DNA of 64,000 nt from contig JADJWZ010000036.1 of NCBI GenBank assembly GCA_016716125.1, positions 248,001 through 312,000 on the forward strand, given 5' to 3'. The number at the start of each line of letters is the position of its first letter. The first letter of the stretch is position 1. Of the stretch, positions 18,823 through 28,312 are shown piece by piece. The stretch is from Ignavibacteria bacterium. Its GTDB lineage: Bacteria; Bacteroidota; Ignavibacteria; Tepidaquicellales; Tepidaquicellaceae. A program made the translations under genes and the position numbers. Below the pieces are notes generated by a model. It made no database searches, was not told the DNA's origin, and saw only the letters and a list, made by a program, of their open reading frames with translations.

Positions 18823-19848
18823 ATGAAAATTGCAATTCTTTCTCCTATCGCATGGCGAACGCCGCCGGATAAATACGGTCCGTGGGAGCAGGTAGCTTCG
18901 AATATTGCTGAAGGTATGGTCGAACAGGGATTCGACGTAACTTTATTTGCAACAGGTAATTCATTTACTAAAGGGAAATTAGAATTTATTTCCAAAACAG
19001 CTTATGCAGAGGACAAAGACATTGATCCGAAAGTATGGGAATGTCTGCATATCAGTAATCTAATGGAGAAGTCGGAAAACTTTGATCTGATACATAATAA
19101 TTTTGATTTTTTACCGCTCAGCTATTCGAAATTAATTAAGACTCCGATGCTTACAACAATTCACGGGTTTTCATCGCCTAAAATATTGCCGGTATATAAA
19201 AAATATAACAAAGATAATTTCTATGTCTCAATAAGTAACTCTGACCGCAGTCCGGAGCTGGACTACATTGCAACTGTTTATAATGGTATTGACACAAATA
19301 ATTTCAATTTCAGAACTGTATCAAAAGATTATCTTTTATACTTCGGAAGGATACATCCCGAAAAAGGAACTTATGAATCCATACAGATTGCAAAAAAGGC
19401 AAAGAGAAAATTAATAATTTCAGGACTAATACAGGATGAAAAATATTTCGAAAATAAAGTAAAACCATTTATTAATAACGAAGATATTATTTATTCGGGC
19501 AACTCGGGTCCGGCAGAAAGAGACAAACTTCTTGGTGAAGCATTTGCATTATTACATCCAATAAGTTTTGAAGAGCCGTTCGGGTTAAGCGTAGCTGAAT
19601 CAATGCTTTGCGGTACACCGGTAATTGCATTCAATAAAGGCTCTATGTCTGAATTAATCGAAGACACTAAAACCGGTTTTTTAACGGACAATGCTGATCA
19701 GGCGGCGGAAGCAGTTAACAGCATAAATTTAATTGACAGAAAATATTGTTTTGAAAGGGCTGCCGCTAAGTTCAGCCGGGAAAAAATGATAAAAGGTTAC
19801 ACGGAAGTTTATAAAAAAATTTTAAATCAAAATAATAAATTACATTAA
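18823..19848 (+). CDS. GT4-family glycosyltransferase
   Basis: This 341-residue GT-B glycosyltransferase begins MKIAILSPIAWRTPPDKYGP at 18823, one base after the GH130 stop. A longer frame from 18772 overlaps GH130 and is rejected. The acceptor domain is 1 to ~165. The donor domain contains LLYFGRIHPEKG and the EX7E-type region HPISFEEPFGLSVAESMLCGTP (near 240-260), which marks GT4 retaining enzymes. It has no membrane segment. Its place between two GH130 genes suggests it builds the glycan that they turn over. Confidence 0.88.
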   Translation: MKIAILSPIAWRTPPDKYGPWEQVASNIAEGMVEQGFDVTLFATGNSFTKGKLEFISKTAYAEDKDIDPKVWECLHISNLMEKSENFDLIHNNFDFLPLSYSKLIKTPMLTTIHGFSSPKILPVYKKYNKDNFYVSISNSDRSPELDYIATVYNGIDTNNFNFRTVSKDYLLYFGRIHPEKGTYESIQIAKKAKRKLIISGLIQDEKYFENKVKPFINNEDIIYSGNSGPAERDKLLGEAFALLHPISFEEPFGLSVAESMLCGTPVIAFNKGSMSELIEDTKTGFLTDNADQAAEAVNSINLIDRKYCFERAAAKFSREKMIKGYTEVYKKILNQNNKLH

Positions 19849-19856
19849 CCAATTTT

Positions 19857-21328
19857 ATGGATCAGGAAATAAGCGTAAAGAAATTTATCAAAAGAAAAAA
19901 AACAAAGATTATAAGAGATACCTCACGTGTAATTACAAGAGCCCATATTCAGCACAACCTGCTCCGCGTCGGTAAAATAATTAACAGGGTGCTTGGATTA
20001 ACTGAAACTGAATCTGAAATTTTATTAAATGACGTGCTGCATAATTATTCTGACAGACACAAAAACATTGAGCATCAGTTAAAAGTAAATTTTGATAAAG
20101 TTTCTGAGTACATCCCGCCGGGTATAGAAATTAGCGCAGCTAAAAATTGCTTATCGGAGCGTATTTCACAATGGAGTACTCCATAGAATCCGCAGCACTA
20201 TTCAATCCATCCATTGTTCCGCATCCGGATCAAAGCGGTGTTAAAGAAGGAAGCATCAGATTTATAATGAGTCTCCGCGCAACCGGCGAAGGACATATTT
20301 CATCGATTGAATTCCGAAGCGGAATAATTGAAAACAACTTTTCCATTCTCTTTGATAAGGTTCCTGAGTTTGTAGAGACTCCAAATATACTGCATGATCC
20401 ATTTTATGACAAACATTTATTTCAGCTTAAGCTGGAAGACATGAAAGCATGGGATAATACAAGCTCACGAATTCTGAAACAATTGCCGGATCTTTTTACA
20501 TATCCTGAATTTAAAGTAATTCTTCGTGAATCATTTTTAGATCCGAATTTTGAATGCAATGACAAGACAATCAACACTTTAAACTGGTTAGCTAATTCAA
20601 ATTACAAGGTCCGGTTTGATGAGAAATCAAAAATTTCTGAGCGTGTCATATTTCCGGTTTCCGAAAATGAAAGCAGGGGTGTCGAGGATGCCCGCTTTGT
20701 TCAGTTCTTTGATGACAACGGAGGCTATAGTTATTACGCAACCTATACTGCATATAACGGATACATCATTCTGCCGCAGCTAATCGAAACAAATGATTTT
20801 CTTACTTTCAATATTATTACGTTAAACGGCAAAGCAGTGCAGAATAAGGGAATGGCTCTCTTTCCCCGAAAGATAAACGGAAAGTATGCAATGCTTTCGC
20901 GGCAGGACGGGGAAAATAATTTTATAATGTATTCAGATAATATACATTTCTGGCAAACCTCACAGTTGATTCAGGAACCGGAGTATCCATGGGAATTTAT
21001 TCAGATCGGAAACTGCGGTTCGCCTATTGAAATAAATGAAGGATGGCTTGTGCTGACACACGGCGTAGGACCAATGAGGCAATATTGTATTGGCGCTATA
21101 CTGCTGGACATTGACAACCCCGGAAAGATCATCGCCCGTCTTGAAGAACCTCTTCTTTCCCCAAACGAAGAAGAACGGGAAGGTTATGTACCTAATGTAC
21201 TTTATTCCTGCGGAGCTCTTGCGCACAATAATAAATTAATTATTCCGTATGCTATGTCAGATATTTCATCCGGAATTGCAACAATTGAAATAAGCCGTTT
21301 GATCAGTTGTATGAAATTTATAAAATGA
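19857..21328 (+). pseudogene. GH130-type glycosidase, single-base frameshift
   Basis: Two frames overlap at 20147-20186. The first (from 19857) gives a helical N-terminus with SRVITRAHI and VLHNYSDRHKNIE. The second gives ALFNPSIVPHPDQSG, HISSIEFRSG, the GH130 signature RGVEDAR and VLTHGVGP. Adding one A to the A5 run at 20142-20146 restores KKLLIGAYFTMEYSIE across the join and yields one ~490-residue protein, the usual size for this longer GH130 subfamily. The break is in a homopolymer and is probably a consensus error. The gene overlaps the CHAD gene by 4 bp at its end. Likely a cytoplasmic mannoside phosphorylase or hydrolase. Confidence 0.83.
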
Positions 21329-22152
21329 CATTATTAAAATTGAAAGAGCTTGAAAAATATTTATATAACCGAAAACTCGCTATTGAATTTATATTAGAAA
21401 AACCGAGAAAAAAATTCTCAGCAAGTACATTTCATAAACTGCGCGTTGAGATCAAAAAATTAAATGCGCTGTTTGATTTGCTAAGTACCTGCACAGAAAG
21501 TTTTAACCGGAAGAAAACCTTTAAACCTTTTAAAATAATTTTCCGTCAGGCCGGAATAGTGAGAGAACTTCAGCTTGAAGAGACTCTTCTTAAAAATTTT
21601 AAACTCATTAGTCTGCTCAGCGATTATATGATCTCTATAAGGAAAAACCGGCTAACGGAGCAGAGAGTTTTTTTTTCAATGATAGATATTAAAATGAATG
21701 ACCGGATAAAAAATAAATATAAGTTAATCGTACCATTCCTTTCTTCAGTTAACAAATTAAACTCAGAGAATTATCTTAATGAAAAAACAATCAGCATTAA
21801 AAAAATTATTAACCGTACCAATATACAAGCGGAGCAGATCCATGAACTCCGCAAACTTCTGAAAATGGTTAGTTACATCAGAAAATGTTTGTCTTCGGAA
21901 AAATACAATGATCCGGAATCAAAAAATCATAAGCTGTCCGGACTTCTTGGTAAATGGCATGATTTACAGGTAATGATAAGACATCTGAACAAAGCAATTG
22001 ATACAGGAGAAATAAATAAAGATGAAATTATTCTTCTTAAAAAGATAAAAGCAAAAATATCTTCTGACAGTTATAATTTATTTGAAAAAATTAAAAAGGC
22101 AATTTCTGAATCTGAGTTTTTTACAGGCAATAAGCAGCAATATATGTATTAG
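21325..22152 (+). CDS. CHAD domain protein
   Basis: This 275-residue helical protein is very rich in Lys. Two CHAD repeats show conserved basic helices: FHKLRVEIKKLNALFDLL near the start and IHELRKLLKMVSYIRKCL in the second half, the latter followed by LLGKWHDLQVMI. CHAD proteins bind inorganic polyphosphate and go to polyphosphate granules (established knowledge). The ATG at 21325 overlaps the GH130 stop as ATGA and is preferred over the upstream 21307 start. Coupling to GH130 genes suggests a link between glycan turnover and phosphate stores, which is inference. Confidence 0.83.
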   Translation: MTLLKLKELEKYLYNRKLAIEFILEKPRKKFSASTFHKLRVEIKKLNALFDLLSTCTESFNRKKTFKPFKIIFRQAGIVRELQLEETLLKNFKLISLLSDYMISIRKNRLTEQRVFFSMIDIKMNDRIKNKYKLIVPFLSSVNKLNSENYLNEKTISIKKIINRTNIQAEQIHELRKLLKMVSYIRKCLSSEKYNDPESKNHKLSGLLGKWHDLQVMIRHLNKAIDTGEINKDEIILLKKIKAKISSDSYNLFEKIKKAISESEFFTGNKQQYMY

Positions 22153-22172
22153 CGGAGTTAAGTTTAATTAGT

Positions 22173-23060
22173 ATGAAGAAATTTATAATCAGAGTAACTG
22201 TATTTTTAACTATTCCGGTTTTTGCGGGAATAATTATTTTTATTGCCTTTTCATCCATTGTAAGTTCAGTTTCAAAAGAATACAAACTGGAACCTGATAT
22301 TTCCGAAATATACATTGGTGATTCGCATATTCAATGCTCTGTAAATGACAGTTTAATTTCAGGAAGTAAAAATCTCAGACATACTTCGGAATCATTTTAC
22401 TTTTCATATTACAAACTTAAACTAATATTAGAAGCCAATCCGAATATTAAAAAAATATATCTGGGATTTAGTTATCACAGTCTTTCAGATTATTACGATG
22501 ATTTTATTACAGGAAAATATTCCAGGTCAATATCACCGGATTATTTTTTTATACTTCCTCTATCCGAACAGATTAATTTTATAACACGCGGAGCAGAAGA
22601 TTTTCCTTCATACATTAAGAGTATTTTAATATCAGGAAACGAAAATTTATCAGAGGGAAATATATATACTTTTGCTGGCAGATATTTAAACAGATTTAAA
22701 GAATCTTCAGCTGCTCAGTTTTCAATGGATAAAAGGTTAAAATTTCAATATTACAAAGATAAAAAACTGAATGAATTCTCGGAAATTAACTTACGATATT
22801 TAAACGAAATAATAGCGCTCTGTAAAAGATACAACATAGACTTAATACTTTTGAATACACCTTTACATCCGTATTACAGGAGTAAACTTCCGGTTGAGTA
22901 TATTAATAAATACAGAAGTATAACTGAGAGAAATGATCTGAAAGTAATTGACTTAAGCAGTATATCCCTCGAAGATGATTGTTATATACCCGACGGAGAT
23001 CATGTTTCAGAAAAAGGATCATTGCTGATGACAAAAGAACTGATCAGAATAAAGAATTAA
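22173..23060 (+). CDS. Membrane-anchored SGNH-hydrolase-like protein
   Basis: This 295-residue protein has an N-terminal membrane anchor or signal (residues ~7-33). It then shows SGNH-type blocks: IYIGDSHIQ (block I Ser) and IPDGDHVSEKG (block V Asp/His) near the C-terminus. The middle is rich in Tyr, Lys and Ser. The order fits cell-envelope SGNH proteins that move or remove acyl groups on glycans, but it could also be a non-catalytic relative. It follows the CHAD gene by 20 bp in the same direction, so it may act on the cluster's glycan. Moderate confidence in the family; function unknown. Confidence 0.6.
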   Translation: MKKFIIRVTVFLTIPVFAGIIIFIAFSSIVSSVSKEYKLEPDISEIYIGDSHIQCSVNDSLISGSKNLRHTSESFYFSYYKLKLILEANPNIKKIYLGFSYHSLSDYYDDFITGKYSRSISPDYFFILPLSEQINFITRGAEDFPSYIKSILISGNENLSEGNIYTFAGRYLNRFKESSAAQFSMDKRLKFQYYKDKKLNEFSEINLRYLNEIIALCKRYNIDLILLNTPLHPYYRSKLPVEYINKYRSITERNDLKVIDLSSISLEDDCYIPDGDHVSEKGSLLMTKELIRIKN

Positions 23061-23175
23061 TTGAGTAATAAATATTTTACTTATATTATAGAAGAGAGAA
23101 TTCGTAAAGCAAAACTTTTCAGGAGAATGAAAACAATCTGAAAAGGCAGACGGAATTAGAAATGAAAAACATCAT

Positions 23176-24459
23176 ATGGAAATAATAATATTAGGTTTAT
23201 TGATTTTACTTAACGGATTTTTTGCTCTGTCGGAAATTGCTTTGGTATCAAGTAAAAAAACAAGGTTAGAGCATTTAAGCGCTGAAGGAAAACGAGGCGC
23301 AAAGACAGCGCTGCAGCTGCTTGATAATTCTGAAAACTTTTTATCCTCAATTCAGATCGGTATTACATTGATTGGAATTATAACCGGCGTATACGGTGGA
23401 TTAAACATAGCTGACGATGTATCACCGTTTTTTCAGAATATTGAATTCACAAAAAATTATGCCGACGGTATATCTCTGACAGTTACCGTTATCATAATTA
23501 CTTATATATCAATTGTTATCGGAGAATTAGTGCCAAAAACAATTGCGATGAGCAATCCGGAAAAAATTGCAGTTCGTGTAGCTCCTGTCATATATTATTT
23601 CAGCGCAGCGTTTTTTCCTTTTGTTAAAATCCTTTCCGTCTCAACTAACTTTGTAAACCGTTTACTAAGAATCAGGAAATATTCTGAAAAATTATCTGAA
23701 TCGGAGATACGGCAATTAATCCATATTGCTTCTACAGAAGGTGTGATTGAAAAAGAACAAAAAATTATTCATGAAAAAGTTTTTTATTTTTCAGATAAGA
23801 AGGCGAAACATATAATGACTCACCGTACTGAAGTTGAATGGATCAATCTTGATGAACCTGATGAACTGAACTATAAATTTTTATCGGAGGTCAATCACAG
23901 CCGAGTAGTCTGCGCTCAAGGTCATCTGGATAATTTCCGCGGTTTACTTTATCTGAGAGATTTCTACAAAACACTTGCAGGGAAATCTAATTTCAGCATA
24001 AGTGATTTGCTTATACAGCCGGTGGTAGTAAAAGAAGAGACCGATGCACAGAAAGTATTGAATATTCTGAAACAGAATAAAACACATATATGCTGTGTTG
24101 TAAATGAACACGGAGGATTTGAAGGGATAATAACTTTACATGATATAATTGAAAACATTGTGGGACATATACCTGAGGAAGGCGAGACTGATGAACCGTA
24201 TATTTTTGTCCGCGATGATAATTCAATTCTTATCAGCGGTGATGCGCCTGTAGAATTATTAGCTGAGATCATTGATGACTTTGAAATAGATTTTGAGACA
24301 ATTGATTATTCTACAGTTGCAGGATTTGTATTTTCTAAATTAACTGATATTCCTCAGATCGGCGACAGACTTGAACATTTAGGTTACAGGTTTGAGATCG
24401 TTGATATTGACGGTATAAAAATTGATAAACTTTTAGTTACTAAGAAGAGCAGTTTATAA
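23176..24459 (+). CDS. CNNM/CorC (HlyC) family transporter-associated protein
   Basis: This 427-residue protein has the standard order: an N-terminal DUF21/CNNM membrane domain (1 to ~185, starting with a helix before LNGFFALSEIALVSSKKTR), a CBS-pair region (~205-335, with MTHRTEVEWINLD and VVNEHGGFEGIITLHDI) and a C-terminal CorC_HlyC domain (~345-425). Relatives are linked to Mg2+ or Co2+ efflux and were first called hemolysins. It is in the inner membrane. It follows the SGNH gene by 115 bp and may have its own promoter. Full length and intact. Confidence 0.9.
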   Translation: MEIIILGLLILLNGFFALSEIALVSSKKTRLEHLSAEGKRGAKTALQLLDNSENFLSSIQIGITLIGIITGVYGGLNIADDVSPFFQNIEFTKNYADGISLTVTVIIITYISIVIGELVPKTIAMSNPEKIAVRVAPVIYYFSAAFFPFVKILSVSTNFVNRLLRIRKYSEKLSESEIRQLIHIASTEGVIEKEQKIIHEKVFYFSDKKAKHIMTHRTEVEWINLDEPDELNYKFLSEVNHSRVVCAQGHLDNFRGLLYLRDFYKTLAGKSNFSISDLLIQPVVVKEETDAQKVLNILKQNKTHICCVVNEHGGFEGIITLHDIIENIVGHIPEEGETDEPYIFVRDDNSILISGDAPVELLAEIIDDFEIDFETIDYSTVAGFVFSKLTDIPQIGDRLEHLGYRFEIVDIDGIKIDKLLVTKKSSL

Positions 24460-24815
24460 AGGATAATCATGTTTGATATTTTCATTATCATCAAATCATT
24501 GTACAGCAGAAATTGATTCTTATAAGGTCTGTGTCAGATAATTTTACAAAGGAGCTGTTAAGAGTTATTTGAAAGTTGTATCAGGTTTTAGTAATTTGAA
24601 ATATATAATTTTATTACGTTTTTTCAGACTTATAGACTTTGGTAATTGCCGGATCCGAATTTCTTATTCAAGTCGGCATTAGTAACCGGAACATTTTTGC
24701 ATATCAATCACGCAAAACAGATCCATTAAAATTCATTTTCAGGAAACATCACCGGCGAACCGCAATTTCAAATATTACCCCGAAAAATTTTTTTACAAAA
24801 AATTCAATTTTATTT
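24460..24815. other. Intergenic region before aceB
   Basis: These 356 bp lie between the CorC gene and the malate synthase start at 24816. The frame is open upstream of 24816 as far as 24639, but that sequence has no family similarity and is treated as non-coding. A TAATTTTA hexamer-like -7 site is present, but no TTG lies at the right distance. Confidence 0.4.
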
Positions 24816-26396
24816 ATGTCAGATAATATCCGTATAAAGGGAACTATGAAAGAAGAGTATAAAGAAATTCTCACAGATGAAGCGATGGATTTCATTTTAA
24901 AGCTGCATGACAATTTCGACAGCAGGCGTTTGGAACTTCTTAAGAAAAGGATTATAAGACAGGAAGAGATCGACTCCGGAAAATTTCCAGACTTCCTGGA
25001 AGAGACAAGATCAGTAAGGGAAAGTGATTGGAAAGTTGCATCAATACCTGAAGATCTGCTTGACAGGCGGGTAGAAATTACCGGACCGGTTGACAGAAAG
25101 ATGATTATTAATGCGCTTAATTCAGGAGCAAATGTTTTCATGGCGGATTTCGAAGATTCAAATTCGCCGACATGGGATAATATTATTGAAGGACAGATAA
25201 ATCTCAGAGATGCTGTTGACAAAAAAATTACATTCAAAAGTCCTGAAGGTAAAAAATATAAACTAAATGAGAAGACGGCAACTTTAATGGTTCGTCCGCG
25301 GGGCTGGCATCTTGATGAAAAAAATGTCGCGGCAGGAAATGAGAATGTATCCGGATCGCTGTTTGACTTCGGTTTATATTTTTTTCACAATGCTAAGAAT
25401 TTGATCGGCAGAGGAACAGGTCCGTATTTTTATTTACCTAAACTCGAAAGTTATCATGAAGCAAAATTATGGAATGATGTTTTTATATTTGCGCAGGATG
25501 AACTCGGAATCCCGCGCGGTACTATCCGCGCTACTGTTCTGATCGAAACCATACTCGCTGCATTTGAAATGGATGAAATACTTTATGAACTCCGTGAGCA
25601 CTCAGCCGGACTTAACTGCGGCAGGTGGGATTATATTTTCAGCTTTATAAAAAAGTTCAGAAAGTACAAAGATTTTGTACTGCCGGACAGAAGTCAGGTT
25701 ACTATGAAAGTTCATTTTCTCAGATCATACTCTCAGCTGCTGATAAAAATATGTCATAGAAGAGGTGCGCATGCAATGGGCGGAATGGCAGCTCAGATAC
25801 CGATAAAGAATGATGAAAAAGCAAATGAAGAAGCGTTGAAGAAAGTCAGAGAAGATAAGGAAAGAGAAGCCCGTGACGGTCATGACGGTACATGGGTCGC
25901 TCATCCGGGACTGATCAGTATCGCAAAAGAAGTATTCGACGAATTAATGCCGGGGAAAAATCAGATTGATAGAAAAAGGGATGATGTAAAAATTAATGCT
26001 TCAGATCTTCTCAATGTACCTGAGGGAGAAATTACGGAAAACGGATTAAGACAAAATATAAATATTTCAATCCAGTATCTTGAGTCATGGCTGAACGGTA
26101 ACGGATGCGTTCCCATATATAATCTTATGGAAGATGCTGCAACTGCGGAAATATCAAGAGCTCAGATCTGGCAGTGGATACATAATGAAAACGGCGTGCT
26201 GAATGACGGAAGAAAAGTCACGGCAGAGCTTTATAATTCTATGGTTAAAGAAGAACTTGATAAGATAAAAGAATTAGTTGGTACGGATAAATTTAATAAA
26301 GGAAGATACCAAACAGCTGCAGAAATATTCAACAAACTTTCCACTGATTTACAATTCAATGAATTTTTAACATTGATCGCTTACAATAATATCTGA
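24816..26396 (+). CDS. aceB: Malate synthase A
   Basis: This enzyme condenses glyoxylate and acetyl-CoA to malate in the glyoxylate shunt. From the ATG at 24816 (MSDNIRIKGTM) it is 526 residues, the normal size for the A-type enzyme; the longer frame from 24639 is rejected for that reason. Family motifs include NVFMADFEDSNSPTWDN, LMVRPRGWHL, the signature IPRGTIRATVLIETI and GRWDYIFS. The active-site region MGGMAAQIP and the C-terminal EISRAQIWQW are present. It is followed by aceA after 73 bp that hold a heptamer repeat. The pair allows growth on acetate or fatty acids. Confidence 0.96.
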   Translation: MSDNIRIKGTMKEEYKEILTDEAMDFILKLHDNFDSRRLELLKKRIIRQEEIDSGKFPDFLEETRSVRESDWKVASIPEDLLDRRVEITGPVDRKMIINALNSGANVFMADFEDSNSPTWDNIIEGQINLRDAVDKKITFKSPEGKKYKLNEKTATLMVRPRGWHLDEKNVAAGNENVSGSLFDFGLYFFHNAKNLIGRGTGPYFYLPKLESYHEAKLWNDVFIFAQDELGIPRGTIRATVLIETILAAFEMDEILYELREHSAGLNCGRWDYIFSFIKKFRKYKDFVLPDRSQVTMKVHFLRSYSQLLIKICHRRGAHAMGGMAAQIPIKNDEKANEEALKKVREDKEREARDGHDGTWVAHPGLISIAKEVFDELMPGKNQIDRKRDDVKINASDLLNVPEGEITENGLRQNINISIQYLESWLNGNGCVPIYNLMEDAATAEISRAQIWQWIHNENGVLNDGRKVTAELYNSMVKEELDKIKELVGTDKFNKGRYQTAAEIFNKLSTDLQFNEFLTLIAYNNI

Positions 26397-26397
26397 A

Positions 26398-26446
26398 AAC
26401 TATAACTCACAACTTATAGCTAACAACCTATAACTAAAAACTTAAA
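26398..26446. repeat. Heptamer tandem repeat, 7 units, between aceB and aceA
   Basis: Seven 7-mers follow the aceB stop directly: AACTATA, ACTCACA, ACTTATA, GCTAACA, ACCTATA, ACTAAAA, ACTTAAA. They are degenerate but hold the 7-nt period. The tract fills most of the aceB-aceA spacer. Confidence 0.65.
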
Positions 26447-26469
26447 CCAATTATTTAAAATACATCATC

Positions 26470-27753
26470 ATGAAAAAATCAGAACAAATTCAGAAAATTG
26501 CTCAATCATGGAAAACAGATAAAAGGTGGGAAGGGATAGAAAGACCATATAAAGCCGAAGAAGTATACAGCTTAAGAGGTTCAGTGCAGATCGAACATAC
26601 TCTTGCAAAACTCGGCGCTGAAAGATTATGGAAAATTCTTCATGAAGAAAAGTTTGTTAGAGCGCTTGGGGCTTTAACAGGAAATCAGGCAGTTCAGCAG
26701 GTGCAGGCCGGACTGAAAGCAATTTATCTGAGCGGATGGCAGGTAGCTGCTGACGCAAACAATGCAAGACATACTTACCCGGATCAGAGTTTGTATCCGG
26801 CTGACAGCGTTCCGGCAGTTGTGAAAAGAATTAACAATGCATTCGTCAGGGCAGATCAGATCTCACATCTTGACGGTCATGAAGATATACACTGGTTTGC
26901 GCCGATCGTTGCAGATGCTGAAGCGGGATTCGGAGGCAGTCTTAATGTATTTGAATTAATGAAAGGAATGATTGAAGCCGGAGCAGCAGGTGTCCATTTT
27001 GAAGATCAGCTCAGCTCCGCTAAAAAATGCGGGCATATGGGAGGTAAAGTTCTTATTTCAACAAGGGAATTTATTAATACTCTTGTATCAGCGAGACTTG
27101 CTGCAGACATAATGGGAGTGCCGACTATTATTATCGCAAGGACCGATGCAAACAGCGCTCATCTTCTCACAAGTGATATTGATGACAGAGATAAAATTTT
27201 CATTCATGGTGAAAGGACGTTCGAAGGTTTTTATCAAATTAAAGGAGGTATTGAAAGCGCGATCGCAAGAGGTCTTGCTTACGCGCCGTATGCAGATCTT
27301 ATATGGTGTGAAACCGCTCATCCGGATATTGATGAAGCAAAAGCTTTCGCTGATGCCATTCATGAAAAATTTCCGGGTAAGATGCTCGCCTATAACTGTT
27401 CTCCTTCATTTAACTGGAAAAGAAATCTTAACGATGCTCAGATCGCGGAATTCCAAAACAAGCTCGGTGAACTCGGATATAAATTCCAGTTCATAACGCT
27501 TGCAGGTTTCCATGCGCTGAATACTACAATGTTTCAGCTTGCTCTTGATTACAAAGACTCCGGCATGACAGCTTTTACGAAACTTCAGGAGCTTGAATTT
27601 GAACTTGAAAAAACTTCCGGTTATAAAGCGGTTAAGCATCAGACTTTTGTCGGAACCGGTTATTTTGATAAAGTACAGATTTCCATTACTTCCGGACATA
27701 CTGCTACTACTGCTCTTGAAGGATCAACAGAAGAAGAACAGTTTTCAAAGTAA
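26470..27753 (+). CDS. aceA: Isocitrate lyase
   Basis: This 427-residue enzyme splits isocitrate into succinate and glyoxylate, feeding malate synthase. The catalytic signature KKCGHMGGKVL contains Cys187. Metal and substrate motifs IVADAEAGFGG, TIIIARTDANSA and YNCSPSFNW are all present. Length is normal for the bacterial short form. It lies just after aceB on the same strand, so co-transcription is likely. No regulator such as IclR is nearby. Confidence 0.97.
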   Translation: MKKSEQIQKIAQSWKTDKRWEGIERPYKAEEVYSLRGSVQIEHTLAKLGAERLWKILHEEKFVRALGALTGNQAVQQVQAGLKAIYLSGWQVAADANNARHTYPDQSLYPADSVPAVVKRINNAFVRADQISHLDGHEDIHWFAPIVADAEAGFGGSLNVFELMKGMIEAGAAGVHFEDQLSSAKKCGHMGGKVLISTREFINTLVSARLAADIMGVPTIIIARTDANSAHLLTSDIDDRDKIFIHGERTFEGFYQIKGGIESAIARGLAYAPYADLIWCETAHPDIDEAKAFADAIHEKFPGKMLAYNCSPSFNWKRNLNDAQIAEFQNKLGELGYKFQFITLAGFHALNTTMFQLALDYKDSGMTAFTKLQELEFELEKTSGYKAVKHQTFVGTGYFDKVQISITSGHTATTALEGSTEEEQFSK

Positions 27754-27872
27754 TTCTAAATTATATATTCTGTTTTCACAAAGTTAGTATTAACTAAATT
27801 TAATACTCCTTTATTTATTTCGGTATAAATTCGTTTCATTCCGAGCAATTCCATTCTATATATAATTTTTAC

Positions 27873-27903
27873 TTGAATTGATAATATACATTTCGTAAGT
27901 TTA
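27873..27903 (+). promoter_or_regulatory. Predicted promoter of the arsenic module
   Basis: TTG at 27873-27875 is followed after 20 nt by TAAGTTTA (27896-27903), one mismatch from TAnnTTTG. The arsR start at 27923 would have a ~13-nt leader. The operator palindrome overlaps the -7 element. Confidence 0.5.
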
Positions 27904-27907
27904 CGAA
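27892..27907. promoter_or_regulatory. ArsR operator palindrome
   Basis: This is a perfect inverted repeat TTCGTAA-GT-TTACGAA, 16 bp upstream of arsR. It covers the predicted -7 box, so binding would repress the gene. The sequence differs from the sulfur operator at 15210, so the two ArsR proteins should not cross-bind. Confidence 0.75.
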
Positions 27908-27922
27908 CAAATAAAATTATCA

Positions 27923-28249
27923 ATGACAGTCAAAAAAAGTAAATTCACTGATACTCAACAGCTTATTTCTAAATTCGCCAATGCACTGGCAAATCCCGTA
28001 AGGATTTCAATTTTAGAACTGCTCGCAAATCAGTCCTGCTGTTATCACGGAGATTTGTCAGCAGAACTGCCTGTTGCCAACAGTACTCTTTCCCAGCATT
28101 TAAAAGTTTTAAAAGATGCAGGGCTTATACAGGGTGAAATTAATCCTCCGAAAACAAAGTACTGCATTAATTTAGAGAACTGGGGATTGGCAAAAGGACT
28201 GCTGATCGGATTTTTTGATTCAAAAATCCATTCGTATAAATGCGATTAA
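27923..28249 (+). CDS. arsR: ArsR-family arsenic-responsive repressor
   Basis: This 108-residue winged-helix protein carries the HTH PVANSTLSQHLKVLKDAGL (about 53-71). The Cys pair in NQSCCYHGD just before it is a plausible As(III) sensing site. It sits 64 bp before an Acr3 arsenite exporter on the same strand, which supports the arsenic role. A perfect palindrome in front of it is the likely operator. Length is normal for the family. The metal specificity is inferred from the neighbour. Confidence 0.85.
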   Translation: MTVKKSKFTDTQQLISKFANALANPVRISILELLANQSCCYHGDLSAELPVANSTLSQHLKVLKDAGLIQGEINPPKTKYCINLENWGLAKGLLIGFFDSKIHSYKCD

Positions 28250-28312
28250 TAATCTTACCTGTATTACTTCGCATACGTACGACTATTTATAAGCCAGTGA
28301 ATTAAAATAATT

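Noticed and set aside
24639..24815. N-terminal extension of malate synthase
   Set aside because: The extension has no family similarity, and the ATG at 24816 gives the normal length.
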